Below, one piece after another: positions 23,214 to 35,200 of a stretch of 64,000 nt of DNA. The position numbers and the translations under genes are program-made. The DNA lies in the NCBI GenBank assembly GCA_036571765.1, contig BROE01000019.1:10459920-10523919 (forward strand), given 5' to 3'. The notes under the pieces are model-generated. The model was given only the letters and a program-made list of their open reading frames with translations. It was not told the origin of the DNA and searched no databases. The stretch's first letter is position 1. Every line of letters starts with the position of its first letter. Origin of the DNA: Plecoglossus altivelis (Eukaryota; Chordata; Actinopteri; Osmeriformes; Plecoglossidae).

Positions 23214-26200
23214 TCACAATCGTTTCCGTTTGTCTGCCGGTCGCCGTAGCAATGAACGGTAGAGGAGGAAGAAGGAGTAGGCCACGCCCACGGCGCAGTA
23301 CACCGACGTCGCCAGCAGGGGGACGAAGGGCAAGGTCTGTTGCCATGGCGACAGCGGGTAGAGGATCTCACAGATAATCTCCACAGCAGCAAGGCCCAGG
23401 AGGTAAGAAGCTTCCAGAAAGTGCAGAAGGGGTCCCTGACTACTGGAAGAGAGACAGAGACACCTGGATGGTTCGTATGAACTTAATCATTACTTTCCTT
23501 ATTAATCGATGCAGCCATGTTGCTAAGATGAACAGCAGCCTTAAGTGTTGACCTCCCTCACAGAGCGAGGGATCTATGGTACATGACCCCACCTCGCTAC
23601 CAACGCAACATGCAGCCCCACCAGAGAAACCCAAGCAGGCCGTCAGCTAACCTGAAGAGCTTCCCCAGCGAAGAGAAGCTGTAGAGGCTGAACAGTAACA
23701 TCAGCAGCAGTTTGATGGGCAGTTCTGAGGGAGGAGAAGAGAGAGGTTCAGCCTTATGCATCCGCAGATCAGACAGAACACACAACATGACCAGAGGCAC
23801 CAGAGGCTCCAGAGGCTCCAGAGGCACCAGGAGCACCAGGAACACAGTCGTCTGCTTGCTGGCCTGCCCCCTCACCTGCAGGCGTGAAGAGAAGCGGGAA
23901 CAGAGAATAGTGTCCCGTGGTGGCTAGCATCAAGAAGATCCTGGCGTCTTCTCTGCTCTCCACCGCTAGGATGCTATCAAACACAAAAGGGATGGAGCAC
24001 TGCGTTAGAGAAACACAACAGGACTTCTAAATACAACAACCAGCTGTCAATCAGCCTCCCTCCTCCACCCTGGTCCTCAGGACTCACTAGCCTGCGTGTT
24101 CTGGATGTTATCCATCTTCTAACGCACCTGACTCAAAAGAACATCTCACCTAATGGGGTTTCTGCTGAGCTTGATAACGAGGGTGTGTTGGCAGACTGAA
24201 ACAAGCCGAACACCCAGGGCCGAGGGTGAGAGGCTGATCACATGACGTTGTACATGAGTGTTTATAGGAGGGTGCGAAGGTGTGCTTTAGGCTGCGACAG
24301 GGGCCCACCTCAGGGGCAGGATAGCGATGAGGATGGCCTTCTCGTGGACGTGCCAGCCGAACATGAAGGTGCTGAGGGCACACACCACCAGGCAGCGCAG
24401 GAAGCCGCGGGCGCCACGTGGACGACGCCAGATACTCACCACCGCGGGCTGAGGAGACGGGAGGGAAACGATCCTTGTGATATGCCACACACACACACAC
24501 AGAGACAGACACACACACACTTAAACAGACACACACACACACACATATACACACAGACACACATACACAGACACACACACAAACCAGAGCCAAGCTTCTT
24601 TCCTGTCTGGTTAGCTGATGTTTTACAAGTCAAACTAAAACAGTTTAAATACCTCTGGCACTGAGCTGTTTGAAGAACAGACGGCCATAATCACAGGGTG
24701 TTCCTGGATGAACTACATGAGCCTAAAGCAGAGGCTGTCATGGAAGAGATCCACTAGAGAGCATCTCACCAGAACAGACACCAGAGTGCAGATGAGGGTG
24801 ATGGAGGGAGAGATGGAGGGGAGGACGGAGTGCTGGAACTCCTGCACCAGTCCGCCAGTCATCGAAGCTTCCGGAAGCTTCTTCGCATCCAGCAGCTTAG
24901 CACGCACCCCTTAGCAACATACACCAGCACAACATCTCTCAGTGGAAAGACTCTCTCTACTGGACTACTGAAATAAGCACATATCATCTATGATCTTTAA
25001 CAACAAACTGACTGTTTCTGGATTGTAACTATTCATATCTGTTAACTGTTCAGGGTTAGGGTGGAGGGTGATCTTAAGCAGGTCAGGAGATGGACAGGAG
25101 CCTCACCCAGGACCGACAGAACCTTGTCCAGACCGTTGTAGAGGGCCCAGATGTTGGGGGCCCAGTAGGCGTGGCAGAGGCCTCTCTTGAAGGGGAAGAG
25201 TCTGGACAGGACCTGGGGGAGCTGGCCCTGCATCCAACAGGGGCCACAAACCACAGAAAACAGTGATGTCTCGGGAGAGAGATAGCAGAGTGGGCGGGGC
25301 CATAAGAAGCTACGGTACTGCGAGGCGTGTCGCAACGTTTCCCTGACGACGGTCACCAAGGGCTCTACTGAAGACTGACGGCTACTCACCATGGCTACTC
25401 ACCATGGCTACTCACCATGGCTACTCACCATGGCTACTCACCATGGCAACGAAAGGACCGAAGGACAGAGTGAAGATAGAGATGACGATGCTGCCCAGAG
25501 CCACCAGACGAACAGGACTGAAGCTGCTCCACCTCAGCGAACCGTCTGCACACAAGTCAAATTCAAGTCAAGTTGTGCTTTATTGTCATTCCGCTACATG
25601 CGGAGGCATACAGTGGAACGAAATGTCGTGCCTCACATAGCCACAGTGCTACAGAGGTACAGGCATACAACAGTACAGGCAAACAACAATCAATCAACAA
25701 TCAAGTCAAACACAAACCCAAGAACCACCGCAGACACCACTCATCAGAACCGCCAGGCTCTCGTCCATGAGTGGACAGGTAACAGGTGGCAGCTGTGACT
25801 AGAGGTGCATATTTGACGCACTGTCTTGAACATTCCAGGTCCTTACCTGTGTTGTCTTGGGTGAAACAGTAGCTCCTCAGCAGGTAGATGCCGTATGCTG
25901 GAGCCACATACAGGTAGATGTGTTTCAGGTTTAAAAGGACTGCAAACAGCAGAGCTCCTTCTAAATGTCTGCCCTGCTCAACACAGACATGTGAGAGGGG
26001 AAGATAAAATGATGAAAACAAATAATGTAATTGTCAGGGGGGGGGGAATCAACCTTTCAAAAAAAAAAAAAAGGAAAGTTTTTCCAAATATACTTTGTAG
26101 TGTATTTTTTTCTCATGCAAATAATACCTGTAAATGTCTTGCAATGGACAGCAACAGAACACCAAACAAGAAACCATTGTACTGGAAATGGATATCTGTG

Positions 26201-28135
26201 TACAGTATTAAGGAGGTTAACAAGCACATGGTTTAGACCTCTCATCAGTGTGCAGTCCTTGAGAGTGAAGGAGGCTCTAAGGACAAGGGATGTTCTGGGA
26301 TGGTTGTCCATTTGCTGAAGTCATTTGGACAGTCATTTTATTGTTTACCTTGCTTTGCTGTTTATATATATATATGTTCTGTTTGCACTTCCCTGCCACA
26401 GTAAATTCTGTGCTTGTGTATGTTGCATGGCGAATAAAACCCGATTCTGATTCTGAGTGTAAGTTGATTTAGCACCTGGATCAAGTTATAAAGGCGTATG
26501 TGAAACCCTCATTGCTTGAGTCAAAAAAACAAGAAGAAAAGTAACAAAAAATAGTAGAAAAAAGTTTTACAAAAGAAATATTCTCTCATCTCTTCAGAAG
26601 ACATTGAATTAATCCCAAAGGGAAACACGTTAGCAAACAGATTCCACCGTGTCGTCAGAAATAAGAAGGATACGATCTACGATGAGTAAGCCGAAGTTCC
26701 AGAGCAGCAGCGTAGCCAGGATGAACCCAGGCTGCCCCAGAATATCCTTGGAGCTCCTGTTCGGACGGACAGTTCTGCAGCACCTGACAAGAACACATCC
26801 GGACGCTCAAAGGGGCCGAAAATCCTCAAAGAAAAACGACGTGTTTTCACTAAAGCAGAGACGGCATGAGTGCGACCACTGAGATGTCAAAGACGGGAAA
26901 AGTGCTTAGAAGTCATTAACAACAGTTTCTGAAACTGATTTCTTGTGAATGAAACTGTGAATGTTTTTAACTAGAGTTGTTAGGTTTTTAAGCTTGCCCA
27001 TTTTTATTAGTTTGTGTGGTTCTGTCTGTAATCGTGAAATGACTTGAAATGGCTGCCGCTTAAAAGGATCACGACGCTCTTGAAAATAAAAATCCCAAGA
27101 TCATTTCCTAGCTCCATAATAATGATAATATATATTTTTTAAGATCCTTCCATAACTAGAACGACGCTTCCCAAACTTCCAGGCCTTGTGACTCACTCTC
27201 TCACAGCGTAGATGAAGACGATGTCGGTTACAATGACGGAGAGTCTCTGGAAGAGGATCGTGGCAGAGCTGTCGTAGGCCAGGTTCTGAACCACCAACAT
27301 GTCCTTGTCAAAGTGCTGAGCGACATGTGACAGGCCATACTCAAACCAGGCAAAGAGAGGAGGGTAGTCCAGGGTCCACTCTGAGGTATTCTAGAGAAAA
27401 TATAGACGTATTATCCGTTAGTTTGTTTATTGTCATATGAACTGGCATGTACTATGAATGGTTTTGCGGTAACAGTTGAATAAAGGGGTCATACACTTCT
27501 TCAATGTGATGATGTATTACATGGGGATCAAATTAAACAGACCTCATAATACCACTTGGACACTGGTAAACTGTGTGTGATGGCGAGCCAATTTCGATGC
27601 ACCTCAAAGTCCGTGGAATGACTGAAAAGCAGAATTAACATTGAATACATGAAACTTCTGCAAGCACTATGATACTATACAAGCACTATACACGGATCGG
27701 ATCACTTGTAAAATTTAACGTTGTCTACAGTCGGCCAATTAAAGTATTAACTAGTTCAACATATTATTTAGTCCATATTTTGTGATATTATTTTGAAAAC
27801 TGTATACAACGACATACATTTGAAATTAGCCATGGGCTAATTCAAAGTTGTAGCCACCAACCGCTTACTATCAATAAAGTTGCATTGACAACACAAAACT
27901 ATGATGAGGTGGCTATAGCTAGCGGAATGATGCTAGTTAGGATTAGCTAGCTAGCTTTACAGACTGAATGCGCGGTCTACGGATTCACTTTAATCGTCGA
28001 CTTTCAAAATTAAAGACGGACTCATCACTACACATTATGCACTTACTATGCGTTTATCAAAAGACATTTTAAGAAAGAAACTCCAAGCGCCAATGCAGGG
28101 AACCAACTCCCACTTTCATCCATGGGGGCCGCCAT
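23214..28135 (-). CDS. alg8: ALG8, dolichyl-P-glucose alpha-1,3-glucosyltransferase
   Basis: ALG8 adds the second glucose to the dolichol-linked N-glycan precursor in the ER lumen, using dolichyl-phosphate glucose. Thirteen coding exons, 5' to 3': 28047-28135, 27543-27621, 27197-27390, 26674-26783, 26128-26195, 25847-25973, 25442-25545, 25107-25227, 24770-24909, 24309-24448, 23876-23973, 23652-23724, 23214-23442. All junctions keep frame and total 523 residues, against about 526 in human. Signatures in order: 'STDFEVHRNWLAITHSLP' and 'TSEWTLDYPPLFAWFEY' near the N terminus, 'LLLWNFGLLIVD', 'FKRGLCHAYWAPNIWALYN', 'FMFGWHVHEKAILIAILPL', 'TTGHYSLFPLLF', and a basic end 'RRPADKRKRL'. It is multi-pass hydrophobic. 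The related ALG6 is excluded by the FGWHVHEK and CHAYWAPN motifs. The donor of exon 7 is repeated five times in tandem. It is head-to-head with ccdc90b. Confidence 0.96.
24480..24585. repeat. CA microsatellite in alg8 intron 9
   Basis: Interrupted CA repeat ('acacacacacagagacagac') between exons 9 and 10 of alg8. Confidence 0.85.
25381..25446 (-). repeat. Five tandem copies of the alg8 exon 7 splice donor
   Basis: On the coding strand the 13-bp unit ATGGTGAGTAGCC occurs five times without change. The first copy contains the last codon of exon 7 (ATG) and its donor GTGAGT; the other four are in intron 7. Each copy is a complete consensus 5' splice site. Confidence 0.95.
25550..25720 (+). mobile_element. 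LINE/SINE-tail-like repeat in alg8 intron 6
   Basis: The segment with 'attcaagtcaagttgtgctt', 'tattgtcattccgctacatg' and 'cagtggaacgaaatgtcgtg' looks like the 3' end of a dispersed fish retroelement. Only one copy is in this window, so the family is judged from memory of the motif. Confidence 0.45.
26285..26460 (+). mobile_element. LINE 3' tail in alg8 intron 4
   Basis: Ends in 'gcgaataaaacccgattctg' and 'attctgag', the ATTCTG-repeat end of a fish LINE. A related copy ending 'gcgaataaaactgattctga' is at 59330-59432, and both share 'ttcctgccatagtaaatt'-like sequence. No coding part remains. Confidence 0.6.
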
Positions 28136-28553
28136 GATGTGTTTTGTTTTGTAAGAAAAACTTTATTGATAAAACGTTTGTTCCGGGTCGTCCGAGTTTA
28201 GAATCCCGAACATGTGCTAAGGTTAAAAGCATAACATCGTTCAACAAACTAATGATAGCAAAACGTATGGATTAATAATACGACTTGACAGAAGATTTCG
28301 AGTGCCCATTGAAAAGACAGTTGAAGCAGCTACGTAAATCACTTTGTCTATATTCGGTGACACAAATTTAAAAAGTATGTGTTCAGAAGGAGGTGTCCTG
28401 TTTGTATGAGGAACACGAAAGCTTTGTCCTCTGTTTATTGATTTTGACTTGGCCTCAGGCTATAAGATAACGTTTCAAACCTATTTCGTTTTCTTAGCCA
28501 GCAATAACTGGATCGCAAATTGTGTACATTTTCAGTCAAAGTTAGCTCAGATC
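28136..28553. promoter_or_regulatory. Bidirectional promoter between alg8 and ccdc90b
   Basis: The start codons of alg8 (28135, minus) and ccdc90b (28554, plus) face away from each other with 418 bp between them, so one compact region must serve both genes. No TATA box is evident. The part at 28282-28520 is duplicated at 31221-31459 inside the last intron of ccdc90b. Confidence 0.7.
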
Positions 28554-31500
28554 ATGGCCAGAATAAGGCATATAGCAACTGCTTTGAGGTCAGTTTCGCG
28601 GCAGCTACATATCGGTAGTCCGTGGGGACCACGAAGCTTGAGAGGTGGGTGTAAAGTCATTTGGAAGCTTCAAATATAATAAACATACATAATTTACAAT
28701 GAATCTCAAAGTGTATAGTTGACGTTACTTGATTCTATCTCTGTCCCTCTTGTCTGTTCCGTTTCCCACACCTAGAGCTCCATTTTACAGCACCGGTTGC
28801 AGCTTACGACATGAGAAAAGTGGAATTAATACCTCTAGAGCAAAGAAAACTAACGTTTGACTCGCATGCTATGGTCATAGAGTTGGAAAACAACGGTAGG
28901 CCACATTATAAGCTTGCATTGTCACCGTGTGACTGTGTGCAGTTTCGTAGTGTCTTTTAATCTTACGATCCTCACCATGATCCTTCATGTCAAAACGTCT
29001 GTCAATTTTCTAGGTTTTCAAAAAAATCAAGCTGAGCTCATCGTATCAGCGCTAGTGACTTTGACCACCGCAAACATGGATATTGTATACAAGGACATGG
29101 TGACGACAGCCCATCAGGTAGGTTTGAGTGTGTATTACATACCCCGTGTGTATACATACCCCGTGTGTATACATACCCCGTGTGTATACATACCCCGTGT
29201 GTATAAATAGCCCGTGTGTATTACATACCCCGTGTGTATTACATACCCCGTGTGTATACATACCCCGTGTGTATTACATACCCCGTGTGTATTACATACC
29301 CCGTGTGTATTACATACCCCGTGTGTATACATACCCCGTGTGTATTACATACCCCGTGTGTATACATACCCTGTGTGTATACATAGTACATAGACACATC
29401 GAGTCACAATCAATCACGTGTTTTAGGAGATCGCGCTACAGCAGATCATGTCTCATTTGGATTCTATCCGGAAGGACATGGTCATCCTGGAGAAGAGTGA
29501 GTTTGCTAACCTGCGATCCGAGAATGCGGTACATAACATCCACTCGTCACATAAACATCTCCACCGTGCCGGTTTTAAACTCATGACATTTCGTACCCTG
29601 TCCATTCAGCCTTTGTGATATTGAGTCTCTTTGCAGAAAATGAAAACGGAACTGGACCATTTACGAAGCAGATTACTGGTGAGTGTCTATCATATTGAAT
29701 CTTTTTTAAATGTAATATATCAGGCAAGTCATTAAGACCATATTCTTATTTACAATAGCAGCCTGTCAAGTAGCAAAGGTCATTGGAGGGGGAAGGGTCA
29801 AGGACTTCAGGCTGATGTGCTGTGTTGATCCCAGATGTGTTTGTGCTTCAGGAAGAGAGTCAGAAGATCAGAGCTGAGGCCAAACTGGATATCAACCTGG
29901 AGAGAAAGAAGGGCCGACGTTCATGATAGGATTCGGTATGTGGTAGGTGGTTTGATATCTATGTGTCTAGTATGTGTCCGTGTCTGTTGTGGTCGTGTGT
30001 CTATGTGCAAGCGATGGGGTCCTGTGTGGTGGTCAATGTGTCGCTTTGCTGTGTGGGTGTTCGTGTCAGGGTGTCGTGCTCGTTCTGGCATTCTGTGGAC
30101 ATGTCTGCTGTGTCTCTGACCCGCCACGGGGCTGACGTGGCTGTGTGTCGTGTTCTGTAAAAGCTGCAAGTTGTATGGCGTGTGTTGCATAAATGTCGTT
30201 GTGGGTGCCTATATGCATCCTGTGTGTGTGGTGTGTGTGTGTCTGTCTGTGTGAATGCTGTGTGTAGTGTGTGTGTCTGTGTGTGTGTGTGTTTGAGTGT
30301 CATGCACCGTATTGATTCCTTATGGACTCCCAGCCCGCCGGTCTATGTCTGGTTTCCAGGCGCCGCTCCGACCCGGCTTGATCCTCACTACGTCAGACTC
30401 CATCTCGGCGCATCCCTCCCCTGTGGTACATCTTTGTTTCTCTCCATGTTTAACAAAAACTAAGACAACATCAATAACCCCGATCCCAAGAGAACAAGCT
30501 GGATGGAGGAGGCCAGCACAGGCGCGGGCGCACTATCATCGCCGAACAAGACACAGGCGCGTCCAAGGAAGCGTAAAACCTGTTTTGGGTTCCTCCTAGA
30601 GAGCACAGGGAGTTTTCAGCACAGCAAGGCTGTTCGGCGCGGGCTTTCCATCAAAGGTTCCCTCTACGCACTCGCAAAGCACAGGGGGTTCATCATCCGA
30701 CAACTTCTTTCAAGGATACCGGTATTCCTAAAAGCCCGCGTAGGGTCTTCGCAGGGATGGCTGTACGCAGGGCGGGTGGCTCAGCCCCCCTACTCGCTGA
30801 CAGCCTTGCCTCTAGGCGCGGGCGCCACAATGTGTTCTCTCCGCTCTCTGTCTCCTGGTTTTTGCTCTCTTGTCCTTCCATCTCTGAATCTTCTGGAAGG
30901 GGTTAAACTCGTCCCCCCCTGTCTCTTTCTCCGTTCTCTTGCTGCGCGTCTGTCTTTCTCATCTTCTTCCACACCTCTGGTTCCCTCTAGCACAGGGTTC
31001 CACAGCAAGGTTCCCTCCAGTCAGGCTACCAGGCTGCTGTCCGTCTGCACTCTAACCTTTCCTTAAACTTCCCCTTTAGAACGCAGACATCGATCACGAC
31101 ACCATGGAGACCAACAAGAAGATCGACCTGGAGGTGGCGTCTTTGAAAACCCTCCTGGAGTCCCTGAAGCTGGAGACGATTCGTTACCTTGCAGGTGAGG
31201 CGAGAGACACCTGTGTGCATGACTTGACAGAAGATTTGGAGTGCCCATTGAAAAGACAGTTGAAGCAGTCACGTAAATCACTTTGTCTATATCCGGTGAC
31301 ACAAATGTAAAAAGTATGTGTTTAGAAGGAGGTGTCCTGTTTGTATGAGGAACACGAAAGCTTTGTCCTCTGTTTATTGATTTGGACTTGGTCTCAGCCT
31401 ATAAGATAACGTTTCAAACCTATTTAGTTTCTTAGCCAGCAATAACTGGATTGCAAATAGTAAAACTGTGCGCCACTTTATGAAAACTGCAAATTTGTTT

Positions 31501-31658
31501 AGAAAATCCCTGTTTAAATGTATGTCCCCTAGTTTGATGTGCTTTAGGTAAGGAACACAAAACACAATGTTAACACACTTTTGTCGCTGTTTTTTTCCGT
31601 AGCGTCTGTTTTTGCCTGTCTGGCCATAACTTTGGGATTCTATCGTCTCTGGAGATGA
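28554..31658 (+). CDS. ccdc90b: CCDC90B, mitochondrial coiled-coil protein (broken in exon 6)
   Basis: CCDC90B is a mitochondrial inner-membrane coiled-coil protein related to MCUR1, a regulator of the mitochondrial calcium uniporter. Exons seen: 28554-28644, 28776-28895, 29014-29117, 29427-29528, 29637-29678, 29852 to about 29910 (then broken), 31080-31194, 31603-31658. Signatures: basic N terminus 'MARIRHIATALRSVSRQLH' fitting a transit peptide, 'TLTTANMDIVYKDMVTTAHQ', 'IALQQIMSHLDSIRKDMVIL', 'LEKSEFANLRSEN', 'IRAEAKLDINLER', 'KIDLEVASLKTLLES', and a C-terminal membrane segment 'SVFACLAITLGFYRLWR'. Family members continue after DINLER with about 25 residues (TDMFTDQEK type). Here the frame instead meets a stop at 29924-29926, and the sequence to 31079 matches nothing. 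The flanking exons are intact, so an assembly fault is more likely than a pseudogene. Confidence 0.9.
29128..29395. repeat. 14-17-bp minisatellite in ccdc90b intron 3
   Basis: About 16 copies of 'cataccccgtgtgtat' alternating with 'tacataccccgtgtgtat' begin about 15 bp after the exon 3 donor. Confidence 0.9.
29925..31079. other. Unrecognisable block replacing part of ccdc90b exon 6
   Basis: GT-rich (29925-30310), then mixed sequence without repeats, exons or similarity to anything recognised. It begins in the middle of a conserved exon and ends at a good acceptor (AG at 31078-31079). Open frames such as 30503-31066 carry no family signature. Confidence 0.55.
31221..31459 (+). repeat. Copy of the alg8/ccdc90b promoter segment in ccdc90b's last intron
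   Basis: About 239 bp match 28282-28520 in the same orientation with roughly a dozen differences, including 'cagctacgt' against 'cagtcacgt'. Divergence of about 5% is too high for an allelic artefact. Confidence 0.85.
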
Positions 31659-32006
31659 CTGGACACTTTTGTCAACGTTTCTCGCAACATTTTATACGTC
31701 TTTATCCTGAAATATCACAAAGTAAAACATGGCGTACCTGTAGGGTTTGCAGGTTTCCATCAGGAACTGTTATGAGTTGGTATGACAGCATGCTTGGTCA
31801 CTGTGTAATTACAACAAGTCAAGAATCATTTTGAAACACATTTATTTGCATGTCCAAAAACCTATGAGCAAACTGTCATAATACTTCAGACAGTAGACTT
31901 TGCTCACCAGTTCCAACTGTGTTTGTTTATTTTATAGACCAGAGCAGGATCATGTTCATAATGTTGTGAATTTTCTCAATGTATGAATGTACTGTGCATG
32001 AATCGG

Positions 32007-32012
32007 AATAAA
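32007..32012 (+). terminator. ccdc90b polyadenylation signal
   Basis: An AATAAA hexamer lies 349 nt after the ccdc90b stop codon and just before the tail-to-tail border with ankrd42. It is the first convincing hexamer downstream of the last exon. Confidence 0.65.
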
Positions 32013-32201
32013 ACATCGCTCAAAAATATGATCACTGTATTCCATCTCTTTTCTCTCAAGCACAGTCATGCCACATTTGCTCTTGTCTTGGTCGTGGTTT
32101 TTCTCTCTGTGATGGCAAACCTGGGGGTCTGTTTGTCCTGGAGGAAGGAGCAGAACCAATCATGTCTGTCGATTCTCAGATATGTCCAATAAGAAAACAT
32201 T

Positions 32202-35200
32202 TCAGTGAGATGTCTCGGGCTTGCAGTCGACTCCTCCTACCTTGGAGACCTTCACGCTCCTCTGGGCTTGCTCCAATCTTCTGATCTGCGCTCTGTGATC
32301 GTCTAGCTGGGTCTCCAACCTCTCTCTGCGCTCTCGTTCTCTCTCTAGCTGAGTCTGCAGGTCCTTAAGGAGGCTTCGACAGACAGGAGGTCAACACAGT
32401 CAGTCAGGAAAGCAGCTTTCCAACAGGACCTGTTTCTAGGAGGTGGTTTTAGTGTGGAGGTACCTGTGTTCTTCTCTCGCTCCGTCTGATCTATCGCTGT
32501 CTTCCAGCTCCCCACCCAGCTGTCTGTAGTTACTCTGAGCTATCTTCACCTGCCTCTGCAGCTCTTCCAGTCTTTGGCGTGCTCTCTCTGGACCACACAG
32601 AGAACACAAACACCTGTCATACGTTCCAGAGTGTTTTTACGTCCGACGTTTCTGAAAGCGTTAGGATTCCAAGGAAGCCGAACAGAGGGCCTGTCGCAAC
32701 ACACACACACACATACACACACACGCGCGCGCGCGCACACACACACACACACACACGCGCGCGCACACACACATACACACACACGCACACACACACACAC
32801 ACACTAAGAGTTGACAGCGTGATGAAGCTCAGGTGACTAACCTCGTCCTTCCCTTCTACCTGCTGGTGTCATCCTCTCCTCACAGCCCTCGCTCCTCTTT
32901 CCTTCATCTTCATCATCCTCCTCCTCTTCCTCTGAGCCGACCTCTCCCAGCATCCTCGCAGCAGCCAACTGACCGTACCTGACAAAAGACCCAGAGTGTT
33001 GAACGCCACCACCATGTTGGTGTCGCGCCCAAGCCATTCTACTTCCTGTTATTCTCAGTAGATGCAGCCTGTGTGGTGTCCACCTCTGAGCCGTGTCTTT
33101 CGGAGTTTCCCCAGCGTTGTTCCTGATGCAATGATCGGCTCCCATCTCCACAAGCCACTGCAGGCATGTCAGGTGACCCTGGCCAGCGGCTGAACGGGAA
33201 CACAACTCCAGTTGAAACACTCCCAAAATCTCCTCCTTCCTTTCTGTCTATGAAACCACAAACTTTGAGCTACAGGTGTACATGAGGAAGGGATGTTGCC
33301 TGACTTTTGTGCATGACTGTGGAGCCACCGTGGTCTGTCTCATTGATGTTGACTGTTCCACACTCCAGGAGCTTTCGAACGGTGACCAGGTCTCCGTGGA
33401 ACGCTGCCGTGTGGGCCGGAAATTCTATAACCGACATTAGAACCAAACACAGGAAAAAGAATCCGAAATTCCAAGTCTGGTGTTGAATAAAACCTGCGCC
33501 AAAGACATCAAATAAACTGTTTCTTATGATAGGTTGAGTTCTGGAACAGAAAAGCAGCCAGACTACCATCATCGTCTTCTGGGTCGTCTGTGTGCAGAGA
33601 CAGCTCTTCAAGGCACTGCAGCACAGGCTGCTTGTGGAACGTCACGGCCAGGTCACGAGGATTCTGCCCCTCATTGTTCCAAGACTGCAGAGTCCTGACC
33701 AGACCACCTCCCTTCAACACCAGGAACTTCAGACATAACACATGACCCTCTGCGGCCGCCAGGTGTGCTGCAGGTGACAGGTGACAAACAGCAAGGGGGA
33801 GGTGTGGGGGGGGTGTGACCCAGGGGCGAAGGTGAAGACCAAGGGTGTGTTTCAACGGTGTGACCCTTACTGATGGTTTTGAAGCACTCATTTAGACTGA
33901 CGGATAGAGTTAAAACATTTTGGGGGGCAGTTGTAAATGATATAACAAACACACCAGGTGTGTTCCCGTTGTGGTCCGTGGCGTCCAGGCTGCCTCCCCA
34001 CCTGGCGAGGACCTGGATGCAGCCCAGCCGGCCGTGGAAGGCTGCGTAGTGCAGGGGGAGCCAACCTTTAGAGGACGCAGCGTTTGGATCCTGCAGAGAG
34101 AGCAGAGAGCACAACCTGAGACATGGCCGACCGGTCTGTACGCTTCCTCACTCACAGCCTGAGGAGGAGGGCACGTTAAACCCTCCAGCCTGGGTGACCC
34201 CTGGCTGCCCAGGGAAGCCATGCTGGCTGCCCAGGGAAGCCATGCTGGCTGCCCAGGGAAGCCATGCTGGCTGCCACTGAACGCAGGGTTGTGGGGCTCT
34301 GAGCGAGAGGGAGAGGTGGATGGGATGGCCTGTGAAAATAATGCCTTGCGTGTGTGAGATGTGTATGTGTGTGGTGTGTCTATTGTGTGTGCGTGTGTGC
34401 TGTGATAGTGTGTCTGTGGTGATGTGTGTGTGCTGAGGTGGTGTATCTAGTGGTGTGTGTCAAGTGTGTGTGTCTGTGGCGGTGTGTGTTGTGTTGTGTG
34501 AGTGTGTGTGTGTGTGTGAGAGAGTTGGTGATCTTGTGGTGTGTGGTGTGTTTGGTGTAGTCAGTGTGAGTAGGATTGAGTAAGAGTAGCAGAGTGGAGC
34601 TAGGCGAGACAGGACGAGCGTTAAGTGATATAGTCGAGTCTGTTCAGCATTGCGTCCTCAAGGTGCCCCAGATTGGGCGACGCGAATGTTTCGAGAGGCT
34701 CACTCGTGGTCAGCTGCTCTCTGATTCCCATAGGCAGGCAGGAAAAGGTGCTCTGCCCTTCACCCCTCTGCGCGCGCTGTGCTCTTGAGCCTGCATGCTA
34801 GTCGCCGGCATTAACGTGCATTTTCAGGGTGGATGCCGTAGGGCGAACTACGTGCTTAAGACTGAGCATCGGTGGTTGGTCAGGTCCGCTTGTCTAACCT
34901 GGTCTACCACACGTTTTCCTCGTTATATTTCGACCCAACACAGGGAGAGCGCTCCATTCACTATCAGAGCCGGAGTATGAGGGGATTGTGAGCATGAGGG
35001 GCACAGGTGAGAGCATGCCGTGAGAGAGGAAGGCAAAGGAGGGAGGAAACTGAGGGCACATCAGCTATTGGATAAGGAGAGAGACGGGAGAGAAAGAGAG
35101 ACGACGGCCAATGGAAAAAGTCAGCCGAAGAGGCAGCGTGCGAGTGCGTGGAGAAGCAGCAGAGAGAGAGAGAGAGAGGGAGATCGTCCTAGTCCTCCTC

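Noticed and set aside
30503..31066. 187-codon plus-strand frame in front of ccdc90b exon 7
   Set aside because: No family signature, lies wholly in an unrecognisable block, and is not joined to any splice-compatible neighbour.
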